DNA of 5,797 bases from Flavobacterium psychrophilum (lineage in GTDB: Bacteria; Bacteroidota; Bacteroidia; Flavobacteriales; Flavobacteriaceae). The stretch is from positions 1-5,797 of the forward strand of contig CAMDQL010000092.1 of NCBI GenBank assembly GCA_945905915.1, read 5' to 3'. This document shows, piece by piece, positions 1-5,683 of the stretch. The position numbers were made by a program, and so were the translations under genes. The notes under the pieces are model-generated. The model was given only the letters and a program-made list of their open reading frames with translations. It was not told where the DNA came from and made no database searches. Position 1 is the stretch's first letter, and each line of letters opens with the position of its first letter.

Positions 1-827
1 GCTTGATCATAAACAAATCGAACGGGTTCGCCCACTCTTCTATCTTTAACAGATGATGAAATTTTTTCAATCAAACTTTTACTCAAGTCGCTATCAAATT
101 CCAGCTGTGCATCTCGGGTTATTTTAATCATGTGCGCCGAAATACTTTCGTAATCAAAAATATTAAATATATTGTTTAAGTTATAACGTATAACATCATC
201 TAATAGAATAATATACTGTTTTTCTGAACTTGATGGAAGCACTAGAAATCGATTAATTGTGTTAGGAATTTCTACTACCGCATATCGAATTTCTTTAGCT
301 TTGTCATTAAAAAGTTGACTTCCATTCATTACTAATTTAACAGCCAAATATCCTGAAGTATCTTTAAGTAAAGGAAATTCTTCCAAATCGTTCAACATAA
401 TGGTAACTAATGCCGGACTAACTTTTTGGATGAAATAATCGTGAATAAATTTTTCTTGTTCTTTTGAAATATCATTCTCATTAATCATGAATATGTTCTG
501 AAGTTCAAGTTTCTTTTCTATCTCATTTAAAATTCGCAAACTATCAGATTGTTGTTCAATAACGATTTCTGTAATTTCTTTTAATAACTCTTCAGCTTTA
601 ACGCCTAATATCTTTTCTGATTCAGTACTTTCGTGACTCATTCTGCGAATAGCAGCATAACGAACTCTAAAAAATTCATCTAAATTATTAGAAAAAATTC
701 CTAAGAAACGTAATCGATCCAAAAGTGGTACATTCTCATCGTTTGCTTCTTGTAAGACCCTAGCGTTGAATGTAAGCCAACTCTTTTCTCGATCTATATA
801 ACTAGTGTAATTATTGTTCATCTTCAT
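1..827 (-). CDS. ppk1: Polyphosphate kinase 1, N-terminal part (runs off left edge)
   Basis: PPK1 reversibly transfers the terminal phosphate of ATP to build long-chain inorganic polyphosphate, a store used in stress and phosphate metabolism. Translating the minus strand gives one open frame of 275 codons without a stop. The N-terminal domain has the family signature: REKSWLTFNARVLQEA (about residues 13-28), then PLLDRLRFLGIFSNNLDEFFRVR (34-56, written here only as a landmark). Asn48 there aligns with the ATP-binding Asn45 of E. coli PPK. The head domain follows, with ALVTIMLNDLEEFPLL, and the visible part ends in RRVGEPVRFVYDQ (about 263-275). Family members are about 690-700 aa, so roughly 60% is missing, including the domains with the phosphorylated and catalytic histidines. 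ATG at 825-827 is chosen because the SWLTFN motif then sits at the usual distance from the N-terminus; ATG 819-821 (Met3) is equally possible. pdxH lies upstream on the same strand, 124 bp away. No convincing TAnnTTTG promoter was found in that gap, so cotranscription is possible. Confidence 0.95.
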   Translation of the reverse strand, partial: MKMNNNYTSYIDREKSWLTFNARVLQEANDENVPLLDRLRFLGIFSNNLDEFFRVRYAAIRRMSHESTESEKILGVKAEELLKEITEIVIEQQSDSLRILNEIEKKLELQNIFMINENDISKEQEKFIHDYFIQKVSPALVTIMLNDLEEFPLLKDTSGYLAVKLVMNGSQLFNDKAKEIRYAVVEIPNTINRFLVLPSSSEKQYIILLDDVIRYNLNNIFNIFDYESISAHMIKITRDAQLEFDSDLSKSLIEKISSSVKDRRVGEPVRFVYDQ

Positions 828-918
828 GCATTAATTGTAAAATTAGAGAAATTGAACTTCAAAAGCTGCAATTTATCAACAAATGTTGTAATAAGTTTAA
901 TTTTGGGTGACCAAATAA

Positions 919-938
919 ATATTGTAACGTTATAATAT
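919..938. promoter_or_regulatory. 20-bp imperfect palindrome between pdxH and ppk1
   Basis: The half-sites ATATTGTAAC (919-928) and GTTATAATAT (929-938) are reverse complements except for one base pair (G924 against T933), and they meet with no spacer around a TAACGTTA core. A protein-binding operator upstream of ppk1 is one reading. It is unlikely to be a pdxH terminator: the minus-strand transcript would have an A-C mismatch in a very AU-rich stem and no U-run after it. Function is inference only, and AT-rich DNA produces such palindromes by chance fairly often. Confidence 0.35.
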
Positions 939-951
939 AGTTAATTTAAAA

Positions 952-1596
952 TTAAGGAGCTAATCGGTCAATTTTCCAATCAAAATCAGTTTGTAATTGG
1001 TATCTAATACGATCATGTAGACGATTTGGTCTTCCTTGCCAAAACTCAACTTCTACTGGTCGTACAAGAAAACCACCCCAATGACTTGGACGTTCAATTT
1101 CTTTCCCAGCCCATTCCTTCTCTAGCTCGATTAAACTGTGCTCTAAAAAATCCCTGTTTAATATCACCTCACTTTGAGGAGAAACAATTGCTCCAAGTTT
1201 ACTCCCATCAGGGCGAGAAGTAAAATAATTATCTGAGATAATATCAGCAGTCTTTTCAGCTCTTCCTTTAATAATAATTTGACGCTCAACTGTGGGCCAA
1301 AAGAAAGACAAGCAAACATTTGGATTTTCAATGATCGCCTTGCCTTTTTCAGAATTATAATTGGTGTAAAACACAAACCCTTCTTCATCAAACTTTTTAA
1401 GCAAGACAACTCTAGATTTAGGAAAACCATCCAAACCTATAGTTGCAACAGTCATTGCGTTAACTTCGTCAGCTGCATTTAAATCTTCCGCTTCATAAAA
1501 CCATTTATGAAATAAGTTAATAGGATCTTCAGGAATTTGATTTTCTAATAACGCACTCTTATCATATGATTTTCTATAATTGCTTAAATCTTCCAT
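952..1596 (-). CDS. pdxH: Pyridoxamine 5'-phosphate oxidase
   Basis: PdxH is a cytosolic FMN enzyme that oxidises pyridoxamine or pyridoxine 5'-phosphate with O2 to pyridoxal 5'-phosphate, the last step of vitamin B6 synthesis and salvage. The 214-aa product has the normal family length and is complete. Visible landmarks are the N-terminal substrate-loop residues Arg8 and Tyr11, the FMN-binding SRVVLLK (61-67), FYTNYNSEKGK (76-86), the ERQIIIKG strand (104-111), SRPDGSKLGAIVSPQS (127-142), WGGF (173-176), and the C-terminal signature EFWQGRPNRLHDR (184-196), ending in WKIDRLAP. The RLH triad (192-194) that contacts substrate is intact. ATG 1594-1596 is the natural start, since the protein then begins just before the NYRKSY segment matching the N-terminal region of other PdxH proteins. 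It is divergent from the ECF sigma-factor operon (121 bp apart), and ppk1 follows on the same strand. Confidence 0.97.
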   Translation of the reverse strand: MEDLSNYRKSYDKSALLENQIPEDPINLFHKWFYEAEDLNAADEVNAMTVATIGLDGFPKSRVVLLKKFDEEGFVFYTNYNSEKGKAIIENPNVCLSFFWPTVERQIIIKGRAEKTADIISDNYFTSRPDGSKLGAIVSPQSEVILNRDFLEHSLIELEKEWAGKEIERPSHWGGFLVRPVEVEFWQGRPNRLHDRIRYQLQTDFDWKIDRLAP

Positions 1597-1619
1597 TTTA
1601 TCATAATCAATTTAAAGTA

Positions 1620-1627
1620 CAAAGTTA
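1620..1627 (-). promoter_or_regulatory. Probable pdxH promoter -7 box (TAACTTTG)
   Basis: On the minus strand TAACTTTG matches the Bacteroidetes -7 consensus TAnnTTTG exactly. It would place transcription start roughly 10-20 bases before the pdxH ATG at 1596, giving a very short leader. No TTTG element is found at the expected spacing of about 19 bp upstream, so the -33 half is weak. An identical octamer lies before the minus-strand gene at 3204-4226. Confidence 0.5.
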
Positions 1628-1639
1628 CAAACTCAAAAG

Positions 1640-1668
1640 CATTATTTTGCTAAACAAAAACATTATTT
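1640..1668. repeat. Direct repeat CATTATTT in the divergent pdxH / sigma-factor region
   Basis: CATTATTT occurs at 1640-1647 and 1661-1668, 21 bp start to start, or about two helical turns, so both copies would face the same side of the DNA. The pair lies upstream of both pdxH and the sigma-factor gene. It could be a regulator-binding site or an ECF promoter part, but the words are short and AT-rich and chance is a real alternative. Confidence 0.25.
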
Positions 1669-1717
1669 AAACCTTTTTGAATATCTTTAGTCTTATAAAA
1701 TATACCAAAGTTTCATT

Positions 1718-2260
1718 TTGCAAGACGAAAAAATATTTATTATCGAATTATTAAACCCTAAAACGCAAAATGAAGCGTTTAAAAAGCTCTTGCATTTATA
1801 TCAAAAACCATTATACAATCATGTTAGAGGAATTGTACTAAATCATGAGGATGCCAACGATGTTTTACAAAATACATTTATTAAAGTGCATTCCCATTTA
1901 AAAACATTTAAAGGCGATAGTAAGCTCTTCTCGTGGATGTATCGAATTGCCACAAACGAATCCATTACTTTTATACAACAGCGTGCCAAAAAACAGGGGA
2001 TATCAAACGAAGAAGTTAAAGAAAAAGCGCTCAATAAATTAGAAAGTGATGTTTATTTTGATGGAGATGAAATTCAATTAAAACTACAAAAAGCCATAGC
2101 ATTACTTCCAGAAAAACAGCAACTTGTCTTTAAAATGAAATATTTTGAAGAATTGAAATATGAAGAAATATCAGAAATTTTAGGAACTTCGGTTGGGGCT
2201 TTAAAAGCAAGTTATCATATTGCGGTTAAAAAGATTGAAGATTTTTTAAAAACGAATTAA
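1718..2260 (+). CDS. ECF-type RNA polymerase sigma factor (sigma-70 family)
   Basis: This is a small alternative sigma factor that would direct RNA polymerase to a specific promoter set, probably in response to an envelope signal. At 180 aa it is typical of group 4 (ECF) factors. Region 2 spans about residues 24-92, with the core motif DANDVLQNTFIKV (45-57), then FKGDSKLFSWMYRIATNESI (64-83). Region 4 spans about 123-177, with LLPEKQQLVFKMKYFEELKYEEI (landmark 129-151) and a helix-turn-helix ending GTSVGALKASYHIAVKKI. Region 3 is absent, as expected for ECF. The start is TTG at 1718: an in-frame TAG at 1688-1690 bounds the frame, no ATG or GTG lies between it and region 2, and the first in-frame ATG (Met74) is inside region 2. 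The next two genes follow on the same strand, a probable membrane partner and a secreted sensor. No clear TAnnTTTG promoter precedes it; TATCTTTA at 1682-1689 is a one-mismatch candidate, and autoregulation through another promoter type is possible. Confidence 0.92.
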   Translation: MQDEKIFIIELLNPKTQNEAFKKLLHLYQKPLYNHVRGIVLNHEDANDVLQNTFIKVHSHLKTFKGDSKLFSWMYRIATNESITFIQQRAKKQGISNEEVKEKALNKLESDVYFDGDEIQLKLQKAIALLPEKQQLVFKMKYFEELKYEEISEILGTSVGALKASYHIAVKKIEDFLKTN

Positions 2261-2284
2261 ACCTTTTAGCATTAATTTAGTCAA

Positions 2285-2719
2285 ATGAATATGAAGAATT
2301 TTGATTTAGATAATAATTATAAAATTACCTCGGGTTTTATTACCCCAGAAAACTATTTTGAGCAATTTGAAGCAAAAATAATGCACCAAATTTCTGCTCA
2401 AAAATCAGCTGTAAAAGAAGCAAAAGTAGTTTCATTGTTTCACAGAAAACAAGTTTGGATGACCAGCATTGCAGCGTTATTTTTACTATCTATTGCACTA
2501 CCTGTTTATTTTAATTCGGTTAATGAAAGTTCATTACATGCTGATACAATTGAGCATTATTTGGCACAGCAAAGCGTTGGAACAACAGAATTAACTAAGC
2601 ATTTAACTAATGATGATATTCTTGAATTAGAAACTTCACTGGGTGTTTCGACTTCAGAAAGTGAAGAAATAGTGAATTATTTAAACACAGAAGACTTAGA
2701 TTATATTTTAAACGAATAA
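2285..2719 (+). CDS. Single-pass membrane protein, probable anti-sigma factor
   Basis: No named family is recognised with certainty; the role is inferred from position and topology. The 144-aa product has a hydrophilic N-terminal part (1-56), one hydrophobic segment at about 57-77 (VWMTSIAALFLLSIALPVYF), and an acidic C-terminal part (78-144). His-Arg-Lys at 53-55 just before the helix predicts N-terminus in the cytoplasm and C-terminus in the periplasm, the topology of membrane anti-sigma factors. Residues 19-29, ITPENYFEQFE, resemble a short motif common at the N-terminus of small Bacteroidetes membrane proteins encoded after ECF genes. No HxxxCxxC zinc motif is present; the protein has no cysteine. 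It starts 24 bp after the sigma gene and ends 4 bp before the sensor gene, so cotranscription is very likely. ATG 2285 is used; ATG 2291 (Met3) would lose only two residues. It could instead be a scaffold or assembly partner of the sensor. Confidence 0.75.
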   Translation: MNMKNFDLDNNYKITSGFITPENYFEQFEAKIMHQISAQKSAVKEAKVVSLFHRKQVWMTSIAALFLLSIALPVYFNSVNESSLHADTIEHYLAQQSVGTTELTKHLTNDDILELETSLGVSTSESEEIVNYLNTEDLDYILNE

Positions 2720-2723
2720 GATT

Positions 2724-3170
2724 ATGAAAACAAAAATTATTACCTTATTAATTTTACTGGTTACTTTTAATTCTTTTTCACAAGGTTTTAAAGGAAAGAA
2801 AGACAAAGTTAAAGCTTTAAAAATAGCTTATATTACTGAAGAATTAAATTTAACAACAGAAGAAGCGCAACGATTTTGGCCCATTTATAATGCATTTGAT
2901 GACAAACAAGCCGAATTGCGTCATGAAAAAATGAGAGCCATTATGGATCGATTTGAGCCTGGTAGTGTTGAAAAACTTTCGGAAAAAGAAGCTAATTCGC
3001 TTTTAGCACAAATGGAAACTATTGAAGAAAATTTATTTGCACTTCGTAAAAAATTTATTAAAGATTTGAACGGTGTTATAAGTGCAAAAAAAATCATCAT
3101 ACTCAAAAAAGCTGAAGACGATTTTAATCGTCAATTGTTAAAGCAAATGCGCGATAAAAGAAGAGATTAA
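2724..3170 (+). CDS. Secreted LTxxQ-type sensor protein of the ECF system (CpxP/Spy-like)
   Basis: A 148-aa exported helical protein. Residues 1-19 form a signal peptide (MKTKIITLLILLVTFNSFS) with likely cleavage before Gln20. The mature part is highly charged and predicted mostly alpha-helical, with LNLTTEEAQRFWPIYNAF (41-58), the LTxxQ-like motif in its Bacteroidetes form, and a second amphipathic helix SAKKIIILKKAEDDFNRQLL (120-139), the usual second helix of this fold. Close relatives in flavobacteria carry the label 'sensor of ECF-type sigma factor'. CpxP, Spy and CnrX share the fold and act as periplasmic chaperones or sensors, which is family knowledge; the signal sensed here is unknown. 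The mature protein has no cysteine and a single histidine (His67), so a CnrX-like metal site is not obvious. It is the last gene of the unit, 4 bp after the membrane protein gene, and is followed directly by a terminator. Confidence 0.85.
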   Translation: MKTKIITLLILLVTFNSFSQGFKGKKDKVKALKIAYITEELNLTTEEAQRFWPIYNAFDDKQAELRHEKMRAIMDRFEPGSVEKLSEKEANSLLAQMETIEENLFALRKKFIKDLNGVISAKKIIILKKAEDDFNRQLLKQMRDKRRD

Positions 3171-3174
3171 TTAC

Positions 3175-3205
3175 AAAACGCTCCTATTATTTGGGCGTTT
3201 TTTTT
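3175..3205 (+). terminator. Intrinsic terminator of the ECF operon
   Basis: The arms AAACGCTC (3176-3183) and GGGCGTTT (3193-3200) form an 8-bp stem with one G-U wobble and a 9-base loop; A3175 and T3201 can extend it. A run of eight T (3198-3205) follows. It begins five bases after the sensor-gene stop codon. The T-run overlaps the stop codon of the convergent gene. In the opposite direction the stem is followed by only four T before a G, so it should work mainly on the plus strand, with weaker bidirectional action possible. Confidence 0.88.
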
Positions 3206-4226
3206 ATTTAATATCAAACCGTACCAATTTATTTTTACCCGTGGCATAAAACACTTTATTGGATTCAAATCGAAAGGTGTAAAAATGTTTATCATCTGAT
3301 ATTTTAGTCCAATTTTTGCCAAAATCTTCAGAATAATAAATACCGGTTCCACCAACTGAAACCAACTTTTTACCTTTTGATTTAGGTACAAATTGAACAC
3401 AAGAAGCATACCCAAAAGCTGCTTTATCAGCAATCAATTTCCAAGTTTTACTACCATCTAATGTAATCGCTTTATTTGACCAATTTTGTAGCTGCTTTAA
3501 ATAATTTCCTCCAGCAATAATTCCAATTTTCTCATTATAAAAATCGGCAGTAAAAATTCCCGTCATTTCTTCACCTTGTACTATTGGAGTTTCATAAACT
3601 TGCCAAGATGTGCCAAAATCATGTGAAACAAATATTCTCGATTTTTTTCCGCCAGAAACCATAAAAATCGATTCTCCTTTTACAATTAAATTGGTATTAC
3701 TAGTAGCAAAAGCCGCTTCGCCTTCATAAACTTTGGGCAAATTTTCGCAAGGAATTTTTTTCCAAGATTTGCCTCCATCTGTAGTTTTAATAAATGACAA
3801 ACAATTTTCGGTAGGATCACCCATTGCAAAACCATTTAAATCATCTACAAATTGCATACTATCATAAAAAACCTTCTCGTTTTCTTCAGAATATACAATA
3901 GTTTCTAGCAACGAATTTTTATCAATTTTTATCAATTTAGCTGGATTTCCAACAGACAAAATAAAAACAGCTTCTTTTGTTGCAGCTATACTTCTAAATT
4001 CGGTTGCTGAGTTGACTGATTGAATAGTGTGAATGTGTAAAGAATCCTTTTTCTTGTCATAAAAACCATATCTTCCTTTATCCATTCCCATCCAAACCTT
4101 GTCACTATCCACAATAATAGCTCTACAACTTAATTTTGATTCTGATAAAACTTTGGATTCAAAAACTACTGGTTTATTTTGAGCGTTTGACACAATTACA
4201 AAAAGAAATACGATTATTTTTTTCAT
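3204..4226 (-). CDS. Secreted beta-propeller protein with Asp-box (BNR) repeats, Ycf48-like
   Basis: The 340-aa product has a short signal peptide (MKKIIVFLFVIVSNA, likely cleaved before Gln16), so it should be exported. The rest looks like a beta-propeller with Asp-box repeats of the form SxDxGxxW: TTDGGKSW (148-155), SHDFGTSW (201-208), a degenerate TLDGSKTW (255-262, Ser in place of the Gly) and SEDFGKNW (299-306). Family-typical stretches GFAMGDPTE (132-140) and GEAAFA (169-174) are present. The repeats resemble sialidase/BNR and photosystem II assembly factor Ycf48-like proteins. Flavobacterial homologues are sometimes labelled 'oxidoreductase', but no cofactor-binding motif or catalytic site is visible, so no reaction is assigned; a binding or assembly role is equally possible. 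ATG at 4224-4226 directly precedes the KK n-region of the signal peptide. Its 3' end is convergent with the ECF operon and its stop codon lies in that operon's terminator T-run. It appears monocistronic. Confidence 0.85.
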   Translation of the reverse strand: MKKIIVFLFVIVSNAQNKPVVFESKVLSESKLSCRAIIVDSDKVWMGMDKGRYGFYDKKKDSLHIHTIQSVNSATEFRSIAATKEAVFILSVGNPAKLIKIDKNSLLETIVYSEENEKVFYDSMQFVDDLNGFAMGDPTENCLSFIKTTDGGKSWKKIPCENLPKVYEGEAAFATSNTNLIVKGESIFMVSGGKKSRIFVSHDFGTSWQVYETPIVQGEEMTGIFTADFYNEKIGIIAGGNYLKQLQNWSNKAITLDGSKTWKLIADKAAFGYASCVQFVPKSKGKKLVSVGGTGIYYSEDFGKNWTKISDDKHFYTFRFESNKVFYATGKNKLVRFDIK

Positions 4227-4282
4227 ATGTTAAATTTTTTTAGCGTTACTATTTAGAATCGGCTTTCTAATTAAAGGTGTGT

Positions 4283-4294
4283 GTTTATATAAAC
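4283..4294. promoter_or_regulatory. 12-bp perfect palindrome in the leader of the beta-propeller gene
   Basis: GTTTATATAAAC is a perfect inverted repeat lying between the -7-like box at 4333-4340 and the start codon at 4226, so it would be within the 5' untranslated leader. It could be an operator or simply AT-rich chance; nothing else in the window repeats it. Confidence 0.25.
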
Positions 4295-4332
4295 TTTATG
4301 TTAATGGCGATTTCATAAAAAAAGAATTAAAT

Positions 4333-4340
4333 CAAAGTTA
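4333..4340 (-). promoter_or_regulatory. Possible -7 box (TAACTTTG) for the beta-propeller gene
   Basis: TAACTTTG on the minus strand matches TAnnTTTG exactly, and the flanking bases GTAACTTTG are shared with the box before pdxH. Transcription from here would give a leader of about 100 bases. The nearest TTTG upstream is only 12 bp away instead of about 19, so the -33 element is not supported. Confidence 0.4.
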
Positions 4341-4418
4341 CACAATTCGAAACAAATTAATTAAATTAAATTATTGAAAGGGCTTTGCATTTATAGATAA
4401 ATAAAACTATTAAATTCG

Positions 4419-4426
4419 TATATTTG
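4419..4426 (+). promoter_or_regulatory. Probable rsmB promoter -7 box (TATATTTG)
   Basis: TATATTTG matches TAnnTTTG exactly and lies 34 bases before the rsmB start codon, predicting a leader of roughly 25-30 bases. No TTTG is found at the usual spacing (the nearest upstream, 4384-4387, is 31 bp away). The leader contains a small inverted repeat, CCGA-ATTA-TCGG (4431-4442), and a two-codon ATG-ATT-TAA frame (4444-4452). Confidence 0.5.
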
Positions 4427-4460
4427 CCTCCCGAATTATCGGAATGATTTAAACTATAAA

Positions 4461-5681
4461 ATGAGATTACACAGAAATTTAGTATTCACCACAATAGATT
4501 CGCTAATGGCGATTTTTAATGAAGGAGAATATGCCGATAAAGTTGTTGCGAGAGCTTTAAAAAAAGACAAGCGTTGGGGAAGTCACGATAGAAAATTTGT
4601 TGCTGAAACAATTTATGAAATTGTGCGTTGGAAAAGACTTTATGTAGAAATTGCCGAAGTTAAAGAACCGTTTGACAGAGATAAAATTTGGCGCATATTT
4701 GCCGTATGGGCTGTTCTTAGAGGTTACACCCTACCCGATTGGAAATATTTTGAGGAAACCCCAGTAAGAAGAATCAAAGGAAAATTTGACGAATTAACAA
4801 AAACTAGAAAATTCAAAGAGTCGATTCCAGACTGGATGGATGAGTTGGGAGTTAAAGAGTTAGGTGAAGAAATTTGGACCAAAGAATTGGCTGCTCAAAA
4901 CGAACAAGCAAAAGTAATTTTAAGAGTTAACAAACTTAAAATGACAAAGGAAAAATTAAGAGCGATTTTAATGGATTTAAATATTGAAACCGAGTTTCAT
5001 AATGATTATCCTGATGCTTTGATATTAACCGAAAGAGCAAATGTGTTTTTAACGGATGCATTTAAAGACGGTTTTTTTGAAGTACAAGATGCTTCTTCTC
5101 AATTAGTTGCATACTTTTTAGATGTAAAACCAGGAATGCGAGTGGTTGACACTTGTGCTGGAGCTGGGGGAAAAACGCTGCATTTGGCTTCGTTAATGGA
5201 AAATAAAGGACAATTAATTGCAATGGATTTATATGAAAGTAAATTAAAGCAATTAAAAATTAGAGCGAAACGAAACGGTGCATTTAATATTGAACCTAGA
5301 GTCATAGAAAGCACTAAAACGATAAAAAAACTACACGAAAAAGCCGATCGCGTTTTAATTGATGCTCCTTGTAGTGGATTAGGTGTTTTAAAACGAAATC
5401 CAGATAGCAAATGGAAATTACAACCTGAGTTTATTGAGAATATTAAAAAAATTCAAGCCGAAGTCTTAGAAAATTATTCCAAAATTGTTAAGCCAGGCGG
5501 AAAATTAGTGTATGCTACTTGTTCGGTGTTACCTTCAGAAAATCAAGAACAAATTAAGCATTTCTTAAGTACAGAAATAGGAAAAGAGTTTACATTTGTT
5601 CAAGATAAAAAAGTATTAGCCCACGAAAGCGGCTTTGACGGATTTTATATGGCATTATTAGAAAGAAAAATAAATAAATAA
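4461..5681 (+). CDS. rsmB: RsmB/NOP-family 16S rRNA (cytosine-C5) methyltransferase
   Basis: A cytosolic SAM-dependent enzyme that methylates C5 of a cytosine in RNA, in E. coli C967 of 16S rRNA for RsmB. The 406-aa product has an N-terminal helical NusB-like region (about 1-130, with NLVFTTIDSLMAIF and DRKFVAETIYEIVRW), a linker, and a C-terminal Rossmann methyltransferase domain (about 205-402). Motifs are intact: SAM-binding DTCAGAGGKT (230-239), the acidic residue Asp256 in IAMDLYESKL, DAPCSGLGVLKRNPD (301-315) with Cys304, the release cysteine, and YATCSVLPSENQ (351-362) with Cys354, the expected nucleophile. Length and domain order fit RsmB better than RsmF, which lacks the NusB-like part, but the exact target base cannot be proven from sequence. 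ATG 4461 is preceded by a probable -7 box at 4419. A secreted nuclease gene starts two bases after its stop codon. The end of the frame is a triple TAAA repeat that places a stop in all three frames. Confidence 0.93.
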   Translation: MRLHRNLVFTTIDSLMAIFNEGEYADKVVARALKKDKRWGSHDRKFVAETIYEIVRWKRLYVEIAEVKEPFDRDKIWRIFAVWAVLRGYTLPDWKYFEETPVRRIKGKFDELTKTRKFKESIPDWMDELGVKELGEEIWTKELAAQNEQAKVILRVNKLKMTKEKLRAILMDLNIETEFHNDYPDALILTERANVFLTDAFKDGFFEVQDASSQLVAYFLDVKPGMRVVDTCAGAGGKTLHLASLMENKGQLIAMDLYESKLKQLKIRAKRNGAFNIEPRVIESTKTIKKLHEKADRVLIDAPCSGLGVLKRNPDSKWKLQPEFIENIKKIQAEVLENYSKIVKPGGKLVYATCSVLPSENQEQIKHFLSTEIGKEFTFVQDKKVLAHESGFDGFYMALLERKINK

Positions 5682-5683
5682 AT

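Noticed and set aside
902..915. TTTGG-GTGA-CCAAA hairpin as a pdxH terminator
   Set aside because: The stem is only 5 bp and is not followed by a T-run on the minus strand.
1026..1482. Open frames on the plus strand and in a second minus frame inside pdxH
   Set aside because: They overlap the conserved pdxH frame entirely, have no recognisable motifs and no separate start signals; they are shadows.
1682..1689. TATCTTTA as the promoter of the ECF operon
   Set aside because: It has one mismatch to TAnnTTTG and no TTTG at the correct distance; too weak to list as a feature.
1843..2034. Minus-strand open frame inside the sigma-factor gene
   Set aside because: It lies opposite the conserved region 2 coding sequence and has no family features.
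2921..3433. Minus-strand open frames opposite the sensor gene and within the propeller gene
   Set aside because: Both are covered by well-supported genes in other frames and show no motif.
4302..4515. Exact 12-base repeat TAATGGCGATTT at 4302-4313 and 4504-4515
   Set aside because: One such 12-mer match is expected by chance in a window of this size and composition; the second copy is rsmB coding sequence.
5099..5410. 103-codon minus-strand frame inside rsmB
   Set aside because: It lies opposite the most conserved methyltransferase motifs, so the rsmB frame explains the lack of stops.
5671..5682. TAAA tandem repeat as a phase-variable tract
   Set aside because: Only three copies, at the very end of rsmB and outside the next gene's coding region; too short to support slippage-based variation.
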